A DNA stretch of 64,000 nucleotides from Isochrysis galbana (lineage: Eukaryota > Haptophyta > Isochrysidales > Isochrysidaceae): positions 4,911,207 through 4,975,206 of the forward strand of contig CM030936.1 in assembly GCA_018136815.1 (NCBI GenBank). Reading direction: 5' to 3'. Made by a program: the position numbers and the translations under genes. Under the pieces are notes generated by a model that was given only the letters and a program-made list of their open reading frames with translations, had not been told where the DNA came from and searched no databases. Shown piece by piece: positions 29,118 to 38,395 of this stretch (the first letter of the stretch is position 1; each line of letters opens with the position of its first letter).

Positions 29118-32100
29118 ATGCAGCACCGCCCACGCTCGGCCTCCGACAGTGCCCAGCGCCTCTCACAGCTCTCACAGCTCTCACACTCGCTAGCACCGCC
29201 CACACGCAGCCAACCATTCCGCAGCAGCTCCGCCTCGCCGTCGCCCAGCTATGCTAGGAGGGTCGACAAGGTCTACTCTTCCTCGCAAATCTCAGACGAG
29301 ATGCACGCCAAGTGCTCTACGATGAGAGAGGAGATTGAGGAGCAGCTCGAGCCGTCTTCACAGCACTGTACAGCGCGCTCCTCGGCTATGGACTCGTCGA
29401 CACACTCTGTTGACCTTCAGAGCGCCGAGAGCCAGAAGACTGATGACTACTGGAGCAAGCGCACTCGGCGCTTCTCGATGCCCGCGAGGATCGGCGCGAC
29501 GATGCAGCTCGACTTGATCGATGTGAAGCGGCGCTCGCCGCTTCCCCAGTCGCCCAACACTGTTGCACCCTTCGTCGCTGAGTGCAACGTGCCACTTGTC
29601 GTGCCCATCCCCGATGTCGATGATCCGTGCGAATTCACGAGGCCTTCGGCATCTGTGCGGGGCTGCCGAAATCCAAGCCCTGGTTCTCGATCCGCGCTGA
29701 CGCGCGCTTCGGGTACCTCGGAGCCTGGCTTGCCTTGCGGACGTCAGTCTTCCTTCTCAGGCTCGCTCATGTCTCAACAGCAGATCAGCTCCCAGGCACC
29801 GAACCAATGCATGGGGCGTAACAGCTCACCCATCAACCCCTGCTGTGAAAGGGCATTTGGCTTAGTTGGCACATCGAGTACTCCTACGTGCGATGACGCT
29901 CGCGCCGCACAGACTGTGGCCACACCGACGCTCGATACACTCAGTCTTGTGCACTCCAATGATTTCATGAATGAGGCGTGCACCATGGTGTCCGAGGCTC
30001 AGGCCGCGTCGAAAGCTGCCGGGGATGCTGCAAAGCGCGCCGAGGAGGCCGCGAAAAGGGCGCAGCAGGCCGCCACCTTGTGTGATCGTGCCTTCAAGGG
30101 GGCTGAAACTGCCAAGCTAGAAGCCGCCGCGGCCGCTGCCAAGGCTGCAAACCTCGCCACACAGGTGCAGTCGTTGGTGAAACTCTTCGAACAAACGTTT
30201 TCCACGCCGCCTGGACCTGATCAAGATCAAGTTGCCATTGAGATCACTCAACAGGGCACAGAATCACAGAGCGGCAGCAATGACGAGACATCTGCGCAGC
30301 AGCAGGGCCGGTACCACCGAAGGAGAGGCTCAAAGTTTCTAGACATGGAAACACCTAGACCACCCTTCTTGAAGAGTACGAATTCATTGACTTCAGCGCC
30401 ACAAACGAGAGGATCGGCGCAAGTTGGTGCGCCAATGCCTTGCGTAGCGCCGCAACATAACGCGCATACCTGCGCCGTCCTGCCGGCCGAGGTTGACCGG
30501 AGGGAATGTATCGTCGCACCGGCTGAGTTGGACAGAATGGGCTCGCCATGGGCGCCAGGGCCGACCGAGGCTGCTGAACGGTCAGCGTGGCCGGTGCACG
30601 AGGTTGGCGCACAACAGTCGTGCCGCGGCTCCTGTGTCGAAGAGGCGTCCCAAACCATGGGTCTGGATGCGGCGAAACTATCTCCACCCCACAGTGTCCC
30701 TACTGCTGCTGCGCGGACGGCGCCGCCACAAGCGTCCGGACCCAAGACATACCGTCAGCGGCGACGCTCGAGATTCATAGACGTGGCCACGAAAGAGCAG
30801 GAGCATGCACTCGCTTCAGCACTTGCGCCTGAGGGACCCCTTCCCTCGCACAGTCGAAGTCATCCAGCACTCAGCTCGCCAGATTCCCCTTCGTGCGAGG
30901 CGTTCCACGACCTACGATCGCCTGTTGAGGTTCCCACACGGGTTCGCCAGGCCCTCGAAATAGGGGAGGAGGCCGCGCCGGGCTCTGTCGAACTCGCACT
31001 GGACCCAGAGCTCGTCTGCTCCTTCTCGTGCCATGGGATCGAGCCGGGGTGTGATGGGACTGGGCAACACAAAATCAACCAGGATTGCGCATGTATTTGC
31101 TACCCTTTCTGCCAAGACCCTCAGTGTGCGCTTTTCTGCGTCCTCGATGGACACGGCCGGCAGGGAGCCAGTGTGTCTTCGGCGGCGATGGACCACCTCA
31201 TCGAGGATATCGAGAAGCGTCTCATGGACGACGAGGCTATAGTCGACGCGCTTACGCATGCGTTTGAGGTGCCTCGCCAACCCCGCCCCTCCTCGGCCTG
31301 GTCGAGCGGGCAGGCGCATGCGAGCGAGGTGCCGGCATGCAGACGGCCAGGGCCACACGTTTCTTCCTTATCCACATCCCAATGTTGCCTGTTTTACTCG
31401 ACACATAGACGCCGCGCGGCGCTCATCACAGCCCCTTTCCCGCAATGCAACCGACGTCCTGCGATCACCTCCATAAGTAACCAGAAGACTTGTGCGGTAT
31501 GTGTTCGTAGGGGACAAATCAGCATCTAACTGCTTGCACGAGTGTGGACGCCACGCAGTCCGGAGCCTGTGCAATCGCCCTGCTGTTGCACGGGAACAAG
31601 CTTTGGGTTGCAGGTGCTGGTGACTGTCGCGCCGTGTTGGGCGCCATTGATGAAAAGACCGGAGAGCTGCTTGCCGTGCGCCTGTCGCTCGACCACAAAC
31701 CTAGCGATCCCAGCGAGCGAGCGCGCATCATCGCCGCGGGCTCGACCGTCTGGGAGGGAGTCCCTGATCCCGAGGAGGGCTACGAGCCGCCGCGCATTTA
31801 TCGTGATGTCACCAATCGCCAGCTTGGGCCCGGTCTTGCCATGTCGCGTTGTCTCGGCGACCTTGACGATATCGACGCTGGCATCACACCGACACCGACA
31901 GTGCGTTATTGGGACTTGTGCACCGATGGGCCCCGCAACGGACGTCGCGATCTCTTCATTCTCATCGCCAGCGACGGGGTCTGGGAGCACCTCGAAGACG
32001 AGGAGGTGGTCGATCTCATCGGTCAGTACCAAGAGGACGGCCACTCGGCGCGCACCGCCTGCACCAACCTAATGGCGCACGCCGCCCTACGATGGCGGAG

Positions 32101-32233
32101 GGCGGAGGGCAACTACCGTGACGACATCACAGCAATCTGTGCTTACCTACCGTGTGTGAATAAAGAGAGCGAGGCTGCCACACTGCGCGCAGCTCAATCC
32201 AATCCGGGGCTGCGCCCGATTTTCCTCGGGTGA
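29118..32233 (+). CDS. PP2C-family (PPM) serine/threonine phosphatase with long N-terminal extension
   Basis: This is a metal-dependent protein phosphatase, presumably acting on Ser/Thr phosphoproteins. ATG 29118 follows a C-rich leader. The first exon encodes ~715 residues: a Ser-rich region, a probable Ala-rich coiled coil at about 285-355 (EAAKRAQQAATLCDRAF), and two related motifs, RRGSKFLDM and RRSRFIDVA. The catalytic domain starts near residue 632: KINQDCAC, FCVLDGHGRQG (DGHG at ~676). After an intron come SGACAIALL, GAGDCRAVL, LSLDHKPSDPSE, GLAMSRCLGD, LIASDGVWEHLEDEEVVDL and RDDITAICAY. The metal-ligand aspartates are all present. The intron starts between 31268 and ~31300 and ends at 31542; the acceptor needs a phase-2 donor, which GCCTG/GTCGAG at about 31300 supplies, while the obvious GAG/GTGCC does not fit. 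The C-terminus is complete. Confidence 0.88.
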
Positions 32234-32369
32234 ACCTCTAGAGCTCAGAAGAGCGAGCGTGAAGATGGATAAGATCAATCGTTATTGTCCTAGTAGTATA
32301 CCAAAATGTGGGCCAATTCAATTGTATTCGGTCCAAAGGCCTGCCGGCATGGTTTGGGTTTTATGCAAT

Positions 32370-32660
32370 TTTGCGCGCGACACTCCTATGCTGCCATCAT
32401 ATCCTATGCTGCCATCAGATCCCCAGTGACTCGAAGGTTTGTACGCAGAGAATGATGCGAATGTTGGACGTCAATCAACAATCAAGATGTCTGGCAATTG
32501 TGCGCGACTCTCCCGCCATCATATCCCCAGCGGCTCGAAGGTTTGTACGCAGCGAATGTTGGTCGTCAATCAACAATCAAGGAGTCTGGCAATTGTGCGC
32601 GACACTCCCATGCTGCCAACATATGCCGAGTGGCTTGAACGATTGTACAACGATTATGTT
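32370..32660 (+). repeat. Diverged tandem repeat, three units of ~95 bp
   Basis: Units begin GCGCGACACTCC (or CTCTCC), continue through CATCATATCCCCAG and GAAGGTTTGTACGCAG, and end CAATCAACAATCAAG. The first two are close; the third is diverged. An open frame runs through units 1-3 to 32756 and ends with ordinary-looking protein sequence (YNDYVANAVLNQVGF), so the repeat may derive from the last exon of a gene. Two TATAATAAA-like signals follow near 32795. Confidence 0.6.
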
Positions 32661-32760
32661 GCGAATGCTGTGCTCAATCAAGTCGGCTTCGAACCTGGTT
32701 GCGCGTCCGCTGACGCAACGATCAGCTTGATGTTCTCCGGTTTTCCTTACGGCTGATCCT

Positions 32761-33203
32761 TTATGTCCTCATATTGACGAGAGTGTGCTGAAGTATAATA
32801 AACCATTTGAGGGAGGGGAGTTCAATCCATCGTACTGTCGACGCGCGCGTGCTATGACGACCCCTCTCAGCCCGACGCTTGAGTATAGAAGAAACATCTC
32901 AACAAACTAATCGCCATGTGCACGGCGTGAGGCAGAGTGCTTGTGTTACTCCTATCTACCCGCCCAGTCCTACCACCTCCCCTTATAAATAGGGATAGGG
33001 CGGTCAAACAGCTATTTTATAACTTCTAAGGGTGAAAATTGAGACCAAGTCAAGATTGAGGATTCATTACGAGATTTTTGGATATGGTGACCGGATAGGT
33101 GTAACTAGCACATATCCGGTGCCCTTTGGTCCTCAGACCCCCCGCGGTAGCCCCCACAGCGATGCGTAACCAGAAAACGCGCAAACAGGCCAAAAATCAC
33201 TAG
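32761..33203. other. Intergenic, no gene recognised
   Basis: I see AT-richer sequence with no conserved frame. The AG at 33202-33203 is a candidate splice acceptor for the next exon. Confidence 0.4.
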
Positions 33204-33680
33204 TACTTTGTCTTCCTCGCCAAGCGATTCGGTCACCGCACCTACGAGGAGATCCGCACCCCAGCCCTCAGGTTCTGCGAACACATGGAGGAGGGCATGA
33301 GCGGTGCCATCCTGGCGATGCTGCTCGTCACAGCCTGCGGCATGGGCCGTGGATGTGTGGATGTGGAGACTTCCGCGTGGATTTGGCCAAGGAACGCTAC
33401 CCGTCGATGTGGGCACTCATCGAGCCATACATGGGCCGTTGGTGCAAGGCAAAGCTCATGCTCGTCGGCGACTACTCCGACGAGTACGACAAGATCCCAA
33501 AGACCAAATACATTGGAGACGAGGCCGCCGTCGCGTACCTCTGCATGGAATACATCATGGCGGTCGCGTACGCTGAAACGAGCCCCATGGTGCAAGTGCG
33601 CCGAGCAGCTAGCAAACTCTACGTGGAGAACCAGAAGGCCGTCCTCGCACGCATCACGGGCGCTTTGCCGCAGCGATGCA
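33204..33680 (+). pseudogene. Unknown gene exon broken by an 8-bp tandem duplication
   Basis: After an AG (33202-33203) the frame encodes YFVFLAKRFGHRTYEEIR, nearly the same as the start of the Cys-rich protein at 20409, then a hydrophobic stretch (GAILAMLLVTACGMG). At 33349-33364 GTGGATGT occurs twice in tandem; the extra copy shifts the frame. Beyond it the other frame continues with ordinary protein sequence (VDLAKERYPSMWALIEPYMG, KAKLMLVGDYSDEYDKIPK, DEAAVAYLCMEYIMAVAYAE) to about 33680. I do not recognise the family. Either this is a recent pseudogene or the duplication is an assembly error. Confidence 0.55.
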
Positions 33681-34400
33681 TTTTTGCTGGGCGTGGTGTC
33701 CGACGCGCTGGGGTAGTGGACCACGAGGAAAGATGTGTGGATGGGCCCGGGTGTGGAGGATGGAGTGGTGGGAGTGGTGCCCCTGACTGAGCTCGCTCTC
33801 AAGGTGCATCACCACGCTGTGCCCCTCGCCGTCTGCGCGGCGACGCACGACCGTCGGGAACTTGTCGGCGATGCGGAAGCCGTACAAGTTGTCGACGTAC
33901 AGACCTGTCCAGCGACACCTCTTCGCGCCGGGCACGGGCCGGGACTCGCCGCGCAACGGGGTGAAGCCGGCTGCGCTGTGCTCCGCATTGGGGGGCACAG
34001 ACAGGCGCGAGGAGGAGGCGGAGCACGCGCACCGGCGACATGGACGCGGCAGCCATGCCGGTGGGAGAGCGACGGGTGGCGGGAGCCGGTGGCGGGGGGG
34101 GGGGGGGGGGCACGCGGCGGCGGGGCGCGGGGGGGGGGAGGGGGGGGGGGGGGGGAAGGCCCGCCGGAGGCGAGGGCGCAAGAATCATAAAAGTAGTTTT
34201 ATGATTTTATTCTAAGTAGTATCGTTGTTCAGACATTCCTACCTGAAAAAGAAAACAAGCTAAAACGGTGATACCTTCTGTGGCCTGTGGTCCGTGGTGT
34301 TATCTGCGTGCGCCGCGTCTTTGCGCCTGTACTAGCATAACATTCTGAGTGAAAACAAAACTATCACCTGGCCCTCTTTTGACGGAACGCGACTTTGCCC
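33681..34400. other. Intergenic with G-runs
   Basis: G-homopolymers lie at 34090-34155. No gene is recognised. Confidence 0.4.
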
Positions 34401-34550
34401 CACTTCCAAGGCGACGCGCTTCATGTCCGAAACCTAGGTTGGGACCTAGTCATCGCCCACCCGCCCTGCACGTACCTCTCCGCCGTCAGTAGTCAACGGC
34501 TCTCCCAAGAACCCGGACGTCGAGCCGCTCTTGAGTCGGCCGCCCTCTGA
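34401..34550 (+). pseudogene. Diverged fragment of the retrotransposon methyltransferase domain
   Basis: Fifty codons from 34401 to a TGA at 34548 encode HFQGDALHVRNLGWDLVIAH, PPCTYLSAVS and EPGRRAALESAA, aligned without gaps to residues around Cys216 of the element 1 polyprotein. By my count about 23 of 49 codons differ silently and about 10 change the residue, with the PPCTYLSAVS core unchanged. It is the remnant of a distinct, older lineage of the same element family. Nothing retroviral flanks it. Confidence 0.8.
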
Positions 34551-35087
34551 CGGCGGACGCGGTCGCTTCGCCTGCGCGACAGGTCCGGGGGCCGCCCTGT
34601 GCGGGGGGCCGGGAGAAGGGGAGAGGCTCGCCGGCGCGCTCCATCGCGTCTAACTATAAAGTTATTTGATGTGTTTTTTTAGAATAATTTTAGCCGCTAC
34701 ACACTTCGCACGACACACCACCGTGATAGTGAGACCACAAGCTGCACTTGGCCTGTGCCACGTAAGCAAGAGGAAACGCTGCAAGCACGACCGTGAGACA
34801 ACGTGCGGGCGAATGCCCAGCTCGCGCCACGTCGACAAAACAAGGTAATAATCACATCTCAATGTTGCAATATGGTACTGTCATTGTGGATTTCTCCACA
34901 TTGACAAACCTGCCAATGCAACAGTCGGCCTTCACACCAATGTGAATCACGTCGGCTGGGCGGGCACATGTAGAAGTTCTCAGATCCTCCGCGAATCCTC
35001 GCCCACGGTATGGGTCTTTGCGAACTCACATCATCTTGAGACGATCTTCTCACCACTCTGCCCAGCTTCAAGACCATCACACAGCGC
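34551..35087. other. Intergenic / 3' region of the SelW-like gene
   Basis: The part from 35087 downward is the 3' side of the minus-strand gene. It holds a perfect small hairpin TGTGGAGAAATCCACA (34882-34897 read on the minus strand). I see no convincing SECIS by eye. No other gene is recognised. Confidence 0.35.
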
Positions 35088-35478
35088 TCAATCTTCGAAC
35101 TCCTCCTTGAAAATCTGGAGTCGCTTGATCATCTCTGGCTTGGCAGGCCAGCCATACTTACGGTACAGATCCCGCTGCGCCACGTTTGCGACCTCGATCT
35201 TCTGCTTCGAGGCAATGATGCGCACACGTGACGCATTTGTCTCCTCTGCCGTCACTTGGGCGTCGGGGAAGACCTCCTGCAAGAGGGAAGAGAGGAGGCA
35301 AACTTTGAGTCAGAGGGAGAAGTCTCGTGATAGCCTTGGGGGGTGCAGGATGGCGCCGCACCGCGCTCGCCCACTGGGCTGGTCGCACCTTGACGGCAGC
35401 AACCGCAACATCGCGCTCCTGCCGCCCCCCGTCTCAGCTGCGGCCGTACGAGACGACGAAGTGGTGATTATGGGCCAT
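35088..35478 (-). CDS. Rdx/SelW-like small protein with in-frame TGA (candidate selenoprotein)
   Basis: There are two exons on the minus strand: 35478-35389 (30 codons, ATG in AAAATGGC context) and 35276-35088 (62 codons plus stop). The 112-bp intron runs GTGCGA...TTGCAG, and both exons are whole codons in one frame. Codon 15 is TGA: HHFVVSYGRS, TGA, DGGRQERDVAVAAVK, then EVFPDAQVTAEET, RVRIIASKQKIEV and a C-terminal YGWPAKPEMIKRLQIF. Strand, redox position, helix, then FP.A.V and a second strand is the layout of the thioredoxin-like Rdx (SelW/SelH/SelT) family, with TGA where Sec sits and Gly instead of Cys three residues before it. Length (~92 aa) suits the family. Alternatively the exon starts after TGAG as an acceptor, or the gene is dead. 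A SECIS element was not recognised. Confidence 0.45.
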
Positions 35479-35551
35479 TTTGCGCGCGGTGGCGGCGCCA
35501 GTGTCGGCCAAGATGGATGGCGAGGAAGAAACCGACTGTGAAGAAAAGAAG

Positions 35552-35673
<122 letters not shown>

Positions 35674-35871
35674 CGAGGGGGTGCGCTGCGACTGGGCTCG
35701 AGACCCGGACCCCCCCCCCCGAGAACGGAAGCTCTCTACCCTAGGAATACTCTAAAAAATAACTTCTTAATATTCACACCGCGCGCGCGACTGTGTGACA
35801 TTTTCCTGACAGCCGCGCCCGCATCCGTTATCACTCCCTCTCACTCGCCTTGCGGCTCGTCCCCTCGTGCT

Positions 35872-35945
35872 CTACCTAGGGGCTCAGTGGTCGGAGTTTC
35901 CAGTGGCAGGCGGCGTGCACCGATCCCCGATGGTCGATTCCTCGG
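35872..35945 (+). other. tRNA-like / SINE-head candidate with A- and B-box-like words
   Basis: GGGCTCAGTGGTCGG resembles a polymerase III A box, and GGTCGATTCC about 45 bp on resembles a B box with one base missing. I could not fold a clean cloverleaf, so a tRNA gene is not claimed. The next ~60 bp lead into the dispersed repeat at 36001. Confidence 0.25.
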
Positions 35946-36000
35946 CCTTCGCTCGCGCCATCGGACGGTCTGTTTCTCTTGTGGTTCTCGTGGGTGTTGT

Positions 36001-36434
36001 CGCGTAGGTCGTTTGCCTTCATTTGGATTTGGTACCCCTCGTTTCCAAAAAAACTTCTAGTATTTTAGCAAAGGCACCCACCTCACAGTGCTCAACCATG
36101 TCTATAAATGGAATGGCGGCTGATGACGTAGTACTCATACTCAAGCGATTGCAATGGATCATAAGAAAGATGGACGAGAACTTTAAAAAATTCATCACAC
36201 CTCTCTTTCCGCCATATGCCAATTCAAAATCTGCCATGCAGGTTATGGCGGAAGCATTGGACAGCATCGGTCCGCCGCCGCCGGGTGGGGTCAACCCGTC
36301 CAACCCCAACCCAAAGTTTTCGACGTACACTATCGAATGTCAGTTCTTATTCAGTTTATTAGATTTCAAGCACAACACGGACATTAAAGACAACTTACAC
36401 AGGATTTGCGAGATTGATAAATCATTCACACTGG
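36001..36434 (+). mobile_element. Dispersed repeat with unknown ORF, copy 1 (truncated)
   Basis: The repeat starts with the GTCGTTTGCCTTCATTTGG block and carries an ORF from ATG 36098: MSINGMAADDVVLILKRLQW, IIRKMDENFKKF, LFPPYANSKSAMQVMAEAL, PPPPGGVNPSNP and DIKDNLHRICEIDKSFTLV. The match to copy 2 (59626-60321) ends at 36434, where a minus-strand LINE fragment begins, so the ORF is cut. I do not recognise the protein; its repeat context suggests a mobile-element product. Confidence 0.55.
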
Positions 36435-36745
36435 TCCAGTGGCGTTTCCATAAGTGTCAAGTATATGTATCGCCCTTCCCAATGACTCGTAGGAGTTTAC
36501 TAGGATTTGCGTGTCGTCCGCAAACTGCGAAAGTCTTAACTCTCTAGGTCCTATCGTGATTCCCTTCATTTCCATTTCCGGATCGGCGTTGACTAGGCGT
36601 GTTAGGCCTTCGGCCACTAGGAGAAATGCAAGAGGCGATAGCGGGCACCCTTGGGGCATGCCGCAATAATGTATCGTGAAGGGGTTGCTACGCCTACCGT
36701 TGGCCTTGATCCATCGGGTTGGGAGTGAGTCGACATTTGTTAATA
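36435..36745 (-). mobile_element. LINE reverse transcriptase fragment
   Basis: The minus strand encodes RWIKANGRRSNPFTIHYCGM then PQGCPLSPLAFLLVAEGL (RT motif B region) and LSQFADDTQILVNSYESLG (the F-ADD catalytic box). This is the palm domain of a non-LTR retrotransposon. It is truncated on both sides and joined head-on to the repeat ORF at 36434. Confidence 0.8.
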
Positions 36746-37234
36746 GCGCCAGCCGGCAGCCGGAGGCAGGCGGCAGAGCCAGGGACTGGCTCTGCTGGTC
36801 TGCAGTCTGCAGGGAACAGGGCTCTCCCTCCCCGCACACGGTGGCACAAAGATACGACTTACCGCCCCCCCGCAACTGCCTTCAGATTGCATCCGTGGAG
36901 CGCCTAAATCAGTCTGCACATGGCACATTCACGTTGGCACTTTGGCGGCATGGCACGAAGCAAAAAGAGAGTGGCATCGCGGAGGCCAGGGCAGGCCCAC
37001 CTGCGACAGTGGCCTCCCCCCCCTCATGAGCGTGCGTGAGCAGGCGTGCGAGGCAGGGCTGGGGAGGGTGTGGTGCACGCGAGCGTGTGGAGGAGCGCGC
37101 CAAGCCACCAGCTAAGGGTGTTGTAGGAAGGAGCTCACCTGACCCCGGCATGGAGCAACGTCCGATGGCCGCCACACCTCCGGGAGGCTCGGAAGGCCTC
37201 TGGCGGCGACGGCCGCCACCGTGAATCTCGTTTC

Positions 37235-37890
37235 TCACTCAAACGAAAAAAATAAAACGCCCGTGAGTAGCTGCCGCCCCCCCCTAGTCCGCCACCGTGA
37301 TGTTTTTCCCGGAAATGCACCCAAATATCCAAAAAAATATGTGGGGCACTCGAGCGCATCTCGGTACGTTAACGTTCGGGCGGTTTTCGCGCCAATGCCG
37401 ATATTCGACAAGATGTGCGAGGCTGGAAAGGGCAATTGGCTCGGCAACTAGGGCAGCATATCGTGAATTGACGTCGTTTGCTGTCACTAGTTGAAATGGA
37501 TGAAAAAAAAGACCATGCCGTCCGCCCGGTCGCGGTGCCAAATTAGCCGCTCTAGCCCTTGGTGACTAGTGGTTAACGTTAACGTCTTGAGTTTTGTGAT
37601 ACGTTCGTACACATTTAACTGCAAAATTATGAGCTTGTGACTTATGGTCCAGTGTGCATAGAACCACGCCTTGTAAACCCAGGGAGTTGGCGTCCAAGGT
37701 TTCCTCGTCATTCCATGTTTGTGCCTCGCATGAAGAGCCTCACTAAAAATATACCGGAGGGGGGCCCGACTGCATTTCGCCCACCGTCTTCGAAGGCCTG
37801 AAATTCGGAATTTCGCCGGAGAACCCCCAACTTTTTTTGCTGATCCATCCTACCGGAACCTATAGGGAGCTTATTTTGCCCTTCATTCAT
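37235..37890 (-). mobile_element. Possible degraded LINE endonuclease region
   Basis: On the minus strand, frames at 37711-37487 and 37890-37708 contain HKLIILQLNVYERITKL, which looks like the first strand of an apurinic-type LINE endonuclease. It lies upstream of the RT fragment at 36435-36745 in the same orientation. Frames are broken, so support is weak. Confidence 0.3.
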
Positions 37891-37899
37891 CCATTGTAG

Positions 37900-38395
37900 C
37901 TGGTGCCCTCCGCACCCCCATAGTGAGTGACCGGGCTACCACTCGGAGACACAGGAGGAAGGGGGGGAAAGATCACCGGGGGGGGGGCCGGCCCACCGGA
38001 CCATATCTAAGCCCTTCACCCCTATCCCCCTAGTAGTGCACGGGGGGAGCCGCCTTATGGCGGGGGGAGAAGGGCCGGGGGAGTGGGGGTGTAGGTGTAG
38101 AAAGTATGCTACGTGCTACGTGTATGTAGTAGGTAGTAGGTAGTGGTTCCATTCGCCGCGAGTGCGGTAAGAATATTAGAAGGTTTTTGTTAGCTAGCAT
38201 TCCTAGCCACATACACCGGACGAGCCATGCGCCAACCGCGCACACCCCCATTCGCGACGGAGGGGCTCCGTTGCCGTCGAAGGGCTACGGTCCCGCAGCA
38301 CTAAGGTTATACGAAGGTTATAGGAACACAACAATAAAACTCTGACGCTTCCTCTGCCCCCCCCCCCCCCCCTCTAGTTCTCCCCTCTCGCGGCA
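37900..38395. other. Intergenic; contains a dispersed repeat and a C-tract before STT3
   Basis: Positions 38185-38312, read on the minus strand, match 62005-62130 (shared CTTCGACGGCAACGGAGCCC and TCCGGTGTA blocks). A run of 16 C lies at 38357-38372, 24 bp before the STT3 start codon. Confidence 0.5.

Noticed and set aside
32370..32660. CRISPR-like array
   Set aside because: Three diverged ~95-bp units without repeat/spacer structure, in a eukaryotic genome.
34990..35050. SECIS-like ATGA...AA...TGA words downstream of the SelW-like gene
   Set aside because: The flanking bases do not pair into the required helix, so I do not call a SECIS.
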